Of a DNA stretch of 64,000 nt, positions 12,701 to 24,700 are shown piece after piece; positions within the stretch are counted from its first letter, which is position 1, and each line of letters starts with the position of its first letter. A program made the translations under genes and the position numbers. Under the pieces are notes generated by a model. The model saw only the letters and a program-made list of their open reading frames with translations. It made no database searches and was not told the DNA's origin. Origin of the DNA: Phoronis australis (lineage: Eukaryota > Phoronida > Phoronidae); NCBI GenBank assembly GCA_002633005.1, contig NMRA01000012.1:522487-586486 (forward strand). The letters are read 5' to 3'.

Positions 12701-15700
12701 GGAATTTGTTTGCTTCTTATCTGAGGTCGAATGAATCTCCCGCCAGGTACAGAGCTGCTTTGTATTTACCCTCAGTCCTTCCATTCACTGAGTCGCCATA
12801 ATATTGAGTCAACAAGGTGTACAAATGGTAGAATTATGATTGTTTTTTTCAGAAAATATTACTTTTACGAGTTGACAAAGCCTAGTTTTGTTTTGATCTG
12901 GAGGCCTCTAAATAAGTTTTGAGATAACCTTAAGAAAACTATAGCATTGTTTTTGTGATTTTATCCAGAAATTGACATCAAGTGAAATTTGGCCACATTA
13001 TTAATACTGTTATTTTGCTATGAATGTTCTTTTGTTTTTTTAATATATTTTACTAAAGAGACACGGTCACGTAAAGTAAGTAACGGCAGATTGGTATAAA
13101 TCCATAAATTAAATTCTACAGGCCTTCTATTTTCAGAAAATATTTATGTTTGCAGTGTTGTAGTTTTGTAGATATTTGGCTAAATATTCGGAGACAGTCT
13201 TACATAACCTTTAGTCTTACATAACCTTTAGTCTTACATAACCTTTAGTCTTACATAACCTTTAGGTTTCAGGGTTACTTAGCTAAGACAAATCTTAAAT
13301 TTTCAGTCAGTTTTAAGATAAAAGTTGAATTTGTCTTGAGTCAGTTTCAAGAAAGAGTTCTTCAGTTTGAATAATAGGTTTATAGGTTTTTGACTTAGGT
13401 TTTTGTCATAATTTTGACTAACTCACGAACGTGCAAGTTTGGAAGTTGAGACAAATCTTAGACTTGAGTCAAAGTTGAACTCAAGTCAGTTTGTTTGAAC
13501 GGCCCCAGAATAAAATGGATCCTGTATAGCTTGAAGTTCCAACTTTGGTTTCACCTTCCTTTGAAAAATATTGCATGCTTTTTGAAAGTTTCATTTGAAT
13601 CCTGCATGCCATTTCTGAGTTACGGTGTTTTGTTTTTTATTTTTTTAAGGGTTACTTAAAGCCTTGCTTATTGTACTGCCTGAAACACCGAGCAATGTCT
13701 AGACATTATTAGGGGTTTGAATGCCAGAACTAATACACATCCGAAACTGGAACCATTGTTTGAGAGCAACCAAGGCCAAAAAGCAAAGTTGGTTCTTTTC
13801 TTTGCCCCCAATTCATTTTGAGACCTGCACTCGCTGACTAAAAAAAGCCCCTCCACATCAATATAAGCCAAGTTCTGGTATCTTTAAAAGAACTACACCA
13901 CCACTTGATTTTCAAAAACATCTCCCACACCAAAGCCAGGTTTATTATTTGATCTAATGATAACAATGGTATTTTGTTGCTCATGTTATCGGGAGCTGGT
14001 GAAAGAAAAAAATGTGTGATAGAAAAATGTCATATACTGATGCTAGGGAGCAAATACTGCAAAGACGGAGGTCTGTTAGATGAAGTTTATTAAAGTCCTT
14101 CCATACCGTAATATCAATCTTACTGTTAACGATCATTATAATAATAGTAATAATGAAAATGATACAAGTGTAGCAGCAACAGTATTAGTTATAGAGACAG
14201 CTCTACTAAAGTATATTAATTATGTTGACTACTTACCTTGGACTCTATCTTGTTGTTCCCAACACAAGAAGAAGGCCACGTAGATACAAATATCACTTCT
14301 CATGTCTGGAGAATGTTTTACTGAAGCCGATGATCGGTGTGATCCTGGAGAACACCTTGTACCTTACTGTTTGTTAAAGTTACTAATGGGCAACTGGCGC
14401 TATTGTGCATTTGTATGGACCTCTGTAGTGAAAGAGCCTGAAACCAAATGGTATTTATATTTACTTCCTTGTTCGCTGGGGTTTATAGTCAAAGCCGGGG
14501 AATGCATTGTGGTATCTTTGCTTGAATAATCTTCACATGACGTTTGGTTTCATGTACTTTGAGAGTATTTCTTTTTACCGGGATTGTCTCTGACGGGTAT
14601 ACAAAGTCAAGTATTATTGGAGTTGAGATTCTCTAACTCAACCAGTTCAGAAGGGTCTTAGGACCCACTGTGCATGATGTGTCTAGGAGACGTACGTCTT
14701 GTCACCTCTTAAATGATGAGTTCAAACCTGTGTTCTGTAGACCCAAGACCTCTCAAAGCATCTCCATGCATTACAACTGAAGCATGTGATTATACCATCT
14801 TTCTTACAAATGTCTTTGGTCTACAGAACGTATTCCATCCATCACTAGAAGACTTTTAAACAGTTAAAACAGTTTGCCAAGTATTTTGTTTGAATTTACA
14901 AACCGTAATATATCGAATTCAATGCGAAGTTTCCAAAGTAATAATCAGAATGAAACTGGAAGTGGCTGAAGTGAAAATTATTTCAGACCTTATCGAGAAA
15001 GTTTGCGTATAGCTGAATATGTGATAGAATTCTAGACTTTAACATGGCAGTAAAAGTATATTTCCTGGAAATAGAAAGCCTGTAGAATTTATTTTTTGAT
15101 TTTACACCAATCTGCAATTAATTGAGCCATGTGACCATGTTTTTTAATATAATTTAGCAGAAAAGAAGGGTACTTTGATAGCAAAGCAACTGCCTGAGTG
15201 TTAATATGCAAGATGATATTTCACAAATTGTGTTACAGGCTTTTAAATTGTCATTTTGTTTTATGTAACTTTAGATTTTTCTCATAAAATCATTAAGTCC
15301 TACTTTTTGATAGCCCCTAATGCAAAAGTAGAACGTTTTGAAACAATTCCTAGCAGGGTTTTCTCATACAGTTTATAAGGCAAAGTGACAGTTATGTATG
15401 AATCTGATCAGCCACTTCTCAGATATGTTGTTCCAATGTCAGCCAAATTTGTAGATTTCTCTTGGGCCAGGTTCTACATAACCCAACAAGGAAATGACAC
15501 ATAGCCTTGTGGAAGTAGTGGTGATGGCAGACTGGCTTTAACCTATCCATTGTGAATAACACAATAGGTGTTTACTTTGGTGCCTGCACTCTGGTTTGTG
15601 AGATTTCAATGAGGAGCATAAGCAGGAAATTTGTGTACCTGAGTTCCTGAGAAGATTTCCCCAGCAGAGTAGTTACAGTCTGTTACCCCACTGAAACCAG

Positions 15701-18700
15701 GATGTATTTATACTGCCTATTGAAATCATCTATTGTGAACCTGTGGGTAGTGATCAGGAAATTGTGGCTTTGTAACCTTTGTATATTCACCAGTAATTTA
15801 TGTCCATTTTGCTCACTGTTATGGAACCACTGGCCTTGAGCTAGCAGTTACAGGCCATACACTGTTGCATTAGCTACTTATGGTCTAAGCTAGCAACCAG
15901 TCTGTTACTGTTCTTTGTCTGAAAACTTGTAAGAGGTTATTTGAAATTTCAAGATGAAAGATATTTTTGGAAAATAACAATGCTCAATGATGAAAAAGAA
16001 CATTGTGAATTAAACTGCAGCTTTTATTGACAGTACAGTTGCAGGAAGTCTCCGCTTATTTGGCACAAAATAATTGCCAAATTAATCATTTTCCCATTTT
16101 TTGAAGTGTGGATTACCTTTTGCAAATGCTGTGAATTTTAGCAATTTTATGTTACATCTACACACTACAATCCGTGTTTGTAATGCATTAATATGTTCTT
16201 AATTTCCACTCTTGTGGAGAATTCTAACAAAACAGAATTTCACTGGTCAGGCCTGTGTGCTAAATAAGTGAAGAATAACTTTAGCTTGGGAATTGGTCAA
16301 AGTGCTATTCATACCAGTTGGACTTATATATTGCAAGGTGATGTGCTGCAGTTTGATGTGCAACCATTTATTGGTTGTATAGTCACTCATGATGCATTTC
16401 AAAAATATCTCGGCTGTTTCAACTCCTGATGATATCAGTTTTCAAATCGAAAATCAAAACCAGATATCTGTCAAGTCAATGTTAATTGTTACTACAGTCT
16501 ATTGTGTAGCATCGTGGCTCACAAGTCAATTTAGTATAGTTCAATGAGTTATTAAAACCAACATGTACAGAATTTTTCCCTTACACTGGTCACCACTGAG
16601 ATTCCCTTTGCCCTCAGACAACTTTTATAAGGCCCAGTATGCAGCATGCCCTTTGTATGCAAGCTAATGAAGCGGAAAGGTAATACCTAGCACTGCTTTT
16701 CCAACAGTGGTAGTTGTTATTACACTGAACTTGGTTTTTCTCTAACATTTGCTTAGCCTGAAATGTCAAAAGTTTGGGCTTAGTGAGATTTTAGATATTA
16801 CAAAAAACTGAAAAAGTTAACATACATTCTGTATTTAGGTCATTACTAAAACCAAACAGATTTACTTTTATAAACAAGTACCAGAGAACTGAAACCAAAT
16901 GCACCTTTTTTGGTTATTTTTATTACTTTTCCTCTGGGGAAAATGGTCTTAAATTTTCATTATCCAAATAGATTAAAAATCACCAGTTTTAGTCCACGAT
17001 AAACAAATTTACGTTACTTGTTCGTCTGAGTCATTTGTTTTGATATGAGAATCTTGCTGGTGTACTGGTAAACTTGGTGCACAAAGGCATTGAGACTGTA
17101 GGGATGAATACTAGAATTCCAAGTGTAATTTTTCTTCACAAATCTGAATTTGACGATTGCTATAAGAATTGCGGAACAATATTTATGAAGAGCATTGCTG
17201 TTGTAAATAGATTTTAATAGTTTAAGTCAGCTGCACAATAATGGTTGTGATTGGCACGCAAGGGCTGCGTTACAATTTATAGTGATAGAGAATTTTTTAC
17301 TAATCAGTTTCATTCACATAGATACAGCTTCGGGGGTAAACGTCTGAAGTCACAGATTTTTGTGTAATGTTTTAGTAAATTTGAAATACATCATGTCGCC
17401 ATGATCTACATCTATGTTGGCCTGAAACTTTTGCAAGTACCGTCTACCTTCCATGGATTATGCTACGTGTTGTCTGAATGTTTGATTTTAGGATTGAAGA
17501 TAATGATTGTATTGTTTGAGAAAGAACTCTCACGTGAGTGGCCAAGGGTTGCTAAGACGATCATGGAACTCGGAGAAAAGATGTCTGGTTCGATGCCTTT
17601 CTGGAAGTTCATTGAGTTTGTAGTGAGCAGACGAACTGCCCTGATGGTTATGTTGCATCCATACATTAAGCACAAGGTGAGGGTGGTTCTAGTAATTGTG
17701 GCTTGTTCATGCTGATTCAGGGTAAAACATCATGGAAATTTCTGTCATGAAAACATACACGTTTCCGGACAAGATGTTAAAAGTGTAATAAACATGGCGA
17801 ACGGGCAAGTTGTGGTAGTTCAGATATGTTGCGGTTATGTCATTTTGTACTGTTGAACTGTGCTCTTTATTTTTATCTGGTGAAATCATGTGCAAAGAGA
17901 CTATAATCCTACCTTCAATCACAAAAAACAACTTTTTATTTTTTCCATTAACATACCGTAATCGTTCGGGTTAACGCCCATGTTCAGTTAACTGCCCATC
18001 CCCGACTTTAAGAGGATTTTCAATTTAACCACCCACTGCTCGGTTAAGCGCCCCCCTGCAATTTTTGAAGATTTCCAGTTAAGTGCCCACCTCTCGGTTA
18101 AGCACCCATCCCCGACTTTTAAAGAATGAAGATTTAGCGCCTAGTGCTAAGGAAACGCGTGATGCCCCGACTTTTAGAAAAAGATCGCTGATCACAATGA
18201 GTGCAACGACGCCGGGACTCCGAGACGGTGGTTTAGCAATCTGAATTACAATACAGGTAACGAGTTATTGTCTTGGGTCATGAACTCACTTCAAAATATA
18301 ATACTTGAACCTTTTTGTCACTTTATTTTCTTCCCTTGTTTGCAAAATTTAAGAACGCCACCGGCGTCAAAACCTCCGCTTTCAGTGACTTTGTCTGCCG
18401 CGCTGAGTTTCCGTCTGCAGTGCACTAGATAAAACATATATTCGAAAAAATCAGGCCAGAGAAATGCGACAATGGTTTTGCCAACCCTCCAAATTCTATT
18501 AAGGTGGGAAGCTCTCGTATTTTGAACAAATCTCACAACTCACGGAAAGATGTCAAATTCTCAATATTTTGATGAATATAACTGCCGGGTTATAGAGGAT
18601 GTGGGGCGACCGAAGGGACAGTACAAGTGCCTTACTGGGTTACCGATTTCGTTGCTGCCTGTCGATTTCTGAATTCAAACGTTGACAATAATGTATGTTT

Positions 18701-21700
18701 GTGTATGATCTTGAAGTAATAAAAAACGGCTAGTCAAATTTTGTTTTTCGCTTATTGCATTTCAGTCAAACTGGTTAGCAGATTTAAGTAATGTCGCTGG
18801 CTGTTCTTTACTATTCTTGCGTCAGCCTGCACGTAAGCGTGACTGTGTGAATTATCGTTTCCACATCCCCTTTTTAGCCATCCAGAATAATTTTGTTTAT
18901 ACATTGGCCATTTTCAGCCTGAACAAAAATTCTTACCATTCGAGTCTGAAATATCTACGACGTAGACTGCTTGACGATAGTGGGTAGGAGATTCACACAG
19001 CTAGTTACAGGGATGGGCTTAGGGAGCATCGAGCCGGGAAATATGGCAATAGACTTGACATCGCAGTTTTGGGGAACATTGGCAACGGAGGAATATCGTA
19101 AAGAACTGGGTCTTTCGTAACAACAGCTTAAAAGCACATAGTCACGCCCGTTTTTGTTACTTCGGACTGTCGCTATGTGTGACTGATTTGTAGTGGTGCA
19201 CGTGCGCAAGTTCCCACACTTTGGAGTGCATGTTACCTTGACACCAACATGTGATTGACAGGTGACTCAAACGTAGGCCCTACGTGCGTGCTGAATACCG
19301 CCACTATCTTTGGCCATAAAAAACGAGATGCATATTGAAAGAGGCCGTTATATTACTTGACGGCATTTCCAAGGCACGATTGTCAGCCGACTGAGACATT
19401 GCGCGATAACAGCGGGACCGAACAGTGCCGCAGTGCGATATTACAAGTGATATAAATAGGATAATCTGGACATCTTGCATGAAAAATAAATGTTTTTCCA
19501 CCACGAAGTTTGGTAAGGTGATCGTTTAGAATAATGAATTGAAACATTGCTGTTTTCTCACATTTTGTAACACATTTATGCAGTTGCTTGAAATTTTATT
19601 CTTGATCGACGACTGGCTCGACCAACCCCGATCCTTGTCTTACTTCTTTGCATAGCATGTTTGGCACAACGGCAAGAGAGCAATGCCGGGCTGTCGAGAT
19701 AAGACAGCTAGCCGCAGAACCATACGCTGAAAATGTCATTGAGTCACGGAGTGTCGACTATAACATCCCAAACACAAAAAAAACAGAGTTAAGTTTTTCA
19801 AACTTTTATTACAACCAATTTTAAAACTGCTCTCTGAGTCAGAACTTGACAGCTAAATATAGTTCGAGACTGTAACCATAAATTTGATGTCTGACCTCTG
19901 CAACACGTGAAGCTTGCACGCGCGCACTTAAGCAGGGTAACATCTTGAAACAGTTTTAATTCTAGTGGAGGCTGCGTGGTCACTGGTCATTTGCGCACCG
20001 CAGGACGGCACGGGGCTATTACTCAGCAATTTTGTGACTAATCTGAGGGCAAGAGAACCTTTGTTGGGTTCATCCGCTGTTATGATGTTTTCACAGTCAT
20101 TTGGCGACGTGACGATAAAGCTCTTTGAAAAGGGCTACGCGTTTCGAGTATGATTGTCGTGTCGGGATTTAGATCGCCAGGTAAGATTAACTGCCCAGGG
20201 CGGTTGTCTGTCGTAATAAGCGCCCATGTTCGGTTAACCACCCATCCCCTACTTTAGGTGGATTTTCGACTTAATCGCCCACTGCTCGGTTAACCGCCCT
20301 CCACCGATTTTTTTGGATTCGCCAATTTAACCGCCCAGGGCGTTTACCTGAACGATTACGGTATATGAAATATGGATCAAATTGTTTCTTAGTCAAATTG
20401 ACGACAATTTCAAGGCTTTGGCAGTACTGACAGTGGGTTAATGTTAATGGTTACATTCCACAAGTTGTCACGGTGTGGCATTTTATGCTCCAAGCATGAA
20501 TTCTACTAATGGCTAATTGTCAGTTGTTCGCAAACGTTAAAATCTCTTCTCATCTGAGTATGGAAAAACACTGAGACCAACTTTATAGAGGTAACTGATC
20601 TCTATCAATAGTTTGGTTCTTTGACTGAACTCTGATTTGTAATTGTAATTAGTTGTGGTCTAATAAAAATTTGTTTCAATTTAAAAAAACATTGATTGGT
20701 TTAAAACCAGAGTGACCTTTTATTCAACTTTCAACAAAAACACAAATACCTCTGTTTAGTGTAGGACATCTTGTCATCTATGAATTTGTGCCATAATTTC
20801 AATTTCTTAATAATGTTTTTATTTTTCAGCATTTTCATACAGGTAAGCCTTTCCTCAGTTTTTGATTAACAAATTTTATTTTTGAATCTGTTGCTAGCTG
20901 TTGAAGAAGCCAAGTGAGACAGAATATGAGTTTGTTATGCACCACAGCGTGCAACAGAAGATAGGTGGAATCAGTCTGCCAGTGGCTAAGTCACGGAGTG
21001 CCCTACTGGTGGAGCTAGCGGTCGACCTGAAGAACATCCGTGAGGAAACTTGTGTACATGCAGGTCCTACAATTTTTTATTCTTGAAATCATTTCATCAG
21101 TGGTTGACCATTAATTGTGCCTGAAAGTTTAAGGTTATGTAGGGCCTTATCAAGAGGTGTGTCTATTTAGCTACATTTATACAAAACCTTAAAACTTTAT
21201 CTGACTGTAGAAAGTCTGTAAAATTTGATGTTTATACCAATCTGCCATTGATTGAGTCATGAAACCATGTCTTTTTGGTAAAGATTTGCAAAAAAAACTA
21301 CAGTCATAGCAAAACAAAGGTATCAATAACTCGACTCAATTCCATTCAATATAAACGTTGTAATCTCAGAAATGCTGTTACAATTTTCTTATTTATCATT
21401 TCATTTTATTCTACTTTTGAGTTTTTTCATAAAAGTGATTATTAAGCCAGTCATAAAATTCTAAGTGCCATGATAAGTGACTATTGTAATCCCAACTGGT
21501 AAGAAGCATTCATTGTTGCCTGTTGAGAAATGAGATGAAATGCCTAGGGGGAAATTAACCAATCACATGGCTGGGTTGGATGTAATGATCAATTTTCAAG
21601 GTGACTCTTTAATAAAGTTTGGTCTTGGACTTTGTAGTATAGTGTTATACCTTAAGTGGGAGATGTTCTGCTTCTGAATCTAAGTGAGCATTTATTATCG

Positions 21701-24700
21701 TGTAGTGTCCATATGTTCAGGTGATGGCATAAGGCCTCGTCTGGCTACAAACACCACAGAGAAGTCCGAGACCAGTCAACATCTGTCCAGTTTAGATCTG
21801 GAAATAGAGCAGCTAGCAGAACAACCACAGCCATCGACTGTGAGGAAGTTTAACAGACGTAAGACTTAGTAGTAAAGTGGGTTAGATTTTTGGTTTTAGT
21901 TACTTACAGGGGTCCTGCATTTTGATGCCCGTTATTCAATGGAGAAAAGTGGTTCTCAAATGCGGGATCACTGTTAGTGACTATTACCACTTTTTGGGTC
22001 ACTGGTTTATGGAAGGAAAATGTGAAAGGCTGCATTGGTGTTGCATAAATCTTGGTTACCAAATACCTCTTTACGGAACCAATACCGTCTCTTGTTTACT
22101 TATCATCAGAGTTATTGCAGTGATCGTGGTTCATGTAATCTATTTTATAGACTCGAGCAATGCCTGGACTGAGTTTTGTAGTTGAAAGAACCTCGCAAGT
22201 AACTTAAGCTAGATTGATCACGTGGTTTGCTGGTAGTGCATGGCGATATCTCGCAAAAACTTGTGTGATCTTGCATTTTTCATGAATGTATTGCCTCTAG
22301 GTAACAGATACAGGGTGCCATCAGTTTATTCCTTGTAGTGGTAAAACACCATGTATGTCTCAGTGGACACGGCTAGCTTATAGTGCACCTGAGAGAGTGT
22401 TGTGTCATTGTTCACCTGTAGAACTCATTGATCGAAGAGAGGTTTTGCTTTGTTGCCTTAAACCATGAGTGTATCTCTGTAGTTTAAGTAACAAAGTGAC
22501 TTGTTAACAATTTTTTTTAGTTGGACTTGGAAAGGTTACTTGCTGAAACTGCTGGCAAATCAGAATTGGTCTTCAAAGCAAATCATGTCTTGAATTTGTT
22601 TTATTTGAATTATTAGTATTAAGACAGTTTGGCATTTGCTTACTTAAAACACCCATTTTAAGTCAACAGATGAAGTTTGACATTTTTTCAACTCATAAAA
22701 TGAACTTTATATGAATGAAACGTGTCGAGGCACACAAGGAAGTGCTTACCATTCATTGTATGTCCAGAGTATTGCCTGAGACACACAAGGAAGCTGTAAT
22801 TGTCATTCGTTGTATGTCCACAACAATGCCTGAGACACACGAAAAAGTTCTAATTACCATTCATTGTATGTCCAGAGTACTGCCTGAGTAAGCAAGCTTT
22901 AATTACCATCCATTGTATGTCCAGAGGAATGCCCGAGACACACAGTGAAGTTCTAATTACCATTTTCATTCTTTGTATGTCCATAACAATGCCTAAGACA
23001 CACAAAGAAGTTCTAATTATTAGTCATTGCATGTCCACAGCAATGCCTAATACACTCAAGGAAGCTCTTAATATCATTCATTGTTTGCTCAGAACAATGT
23101 TTAAGTAAGACACACGAGGAAACTAATTATCAGTCATTGTTTTTCAGCCATTTTAGCTGAAGATGTGGGCACAATGTCTGCTGGACCATCAAGGAATTCC
23201 AGCAGGGCAGGAAGTAAGCGGTCGTTCAACTGGGTGCGCTCATCCACCAAGCGAATCATGGCTCGAGAAGGAAGCCAGATTCTGCATCGATTTGAAAATC
23301 AAGTCTCATTGGAAACAACAGATGGGCAACTTGAAACCTGTCAGCCCATAGGTTAGTTGGCGATAGGCTACGCCTGTGGTTTAGGTTTGTTTATAGGACA
23401 AGGCAACCTTGAACTAGAACCGAGGCTCAGGTTTGAAAGTGAGACTCTCTTATGTTCGCAAGTATGATGTGATGAGACAACTTCTCTTTTCTTCTTTTAC
23501 TGTATCTTTCACTGTCTTTTTCTCTAGATTTCTGTTAGAAAAATTGTATTCAGTTACTGTCATGATACTTCTGTTTTCTCTTTTTCTTACGATATCAGTG
23601 TTTCTAATCGTCTCTCTTTAACAAATATTAGAGCAAATTATAAATTCCGCTCATGGTAAATCTGACCGTCCCAACAATCAGATTTTTTATTGTGTATGCT
23701 GTCAATCCACCATTTGTAGAACCCCACCTGTTGTGTCCGGCATTGGCTACTCATGTGGAGCTCTGTGAAGTCACTCCTGTATTCTCTTCTCTCGAACACA
23801 AGCTCAGTTTCAGCGCGGGCGACATTCTGGTTACGTTAGATCCTGTTGAGACAGGAGGTATATGGCATGCTTGCTTGTAAACACAGTGACATCTGCTGGC
23901 AACTAAACTGGCTTCTTTAATCTCTCCCTCGCTTGCTTCAGGCAATTAGAAACTGTCCGTTGACGTCACCATGTTCTTTGTTAATGAATTGGTATAAGAA
24001 CCCTGAGCACTGTCACTCTTCAATACTTCAAACACTGATCTAAGGTCCTTTTCAGTGGAGCAGATCAGTTACTACAATAACTCTTGAAGCCTGGTAGATA
24101 ATAGGTGTGTGAATAATAATAATACTGCACAAAAGACTGCCAGATCACATAAAAAGTACTGAATTGATATCTGGGTTTAAAAACTGCTGTCACTCGGAAT
24201 TGACAGTAAATGAGAGGTATTTGATTCGAGTAGTGGCCTGATGGTACCAAAATAGAAAATTACTTTTCTAATTCAAATTTTATACGGAATTCACTCGCCA
24301 GATAATTTTTGTTTATATGTTGGTAAAATAGTTAAGCATCGGTTGGAAGGACTCATTAGTAGATTTAGTTTGTTTTGCAATTAAAACAATTATATTTGAA
24401 GTTGCTGTTGATATTACAGTGGCTGGATATTGCTTGGACTGTTGAATTTTGAATTCCTTGTTTTTAAATGCTCTAGACCTGATTGCAAGGGTTGGAGGGT
24501 TGGCACTGTAATTAGAACTAGATGGTATTCAAAATATATGGTAAGGATTCTGTCTTGAATGGGTGGCAAAAAGGCAGTGTACAGATATTTGGAGGACCCG
24601 AGGGGTTCCAACTACCCAGCAAAGTGAATCATTTCTCAGCTGTCCCCTGGACACTGATGCGGGCATTGTTTGGTGAACAAAATAGTCTTGAACTTTACTG

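Noticed and set aside
14080-14529. Two + strand open frames around 14080-14530
   Set aside because: No splice phase or similarity links them to UNC80. They overlap the antisense signal-peptide exon, which has much better support.
22722-23135. CRISPR-like spacing of about 54-bp repeated blocks
   Set aside because: Repeats are imperfect throughout with no unique spacers, and the context is a eukaryotic intron; it is a decayed tandem repeat.
23163-23351. Alternative frame in UNC80 exon 7 (WAQCLLDHQG...)
   Set aside because: It does not accept the phase from exon 6 and lacks the Ser/Arg composition of the neighbouring tail exons.
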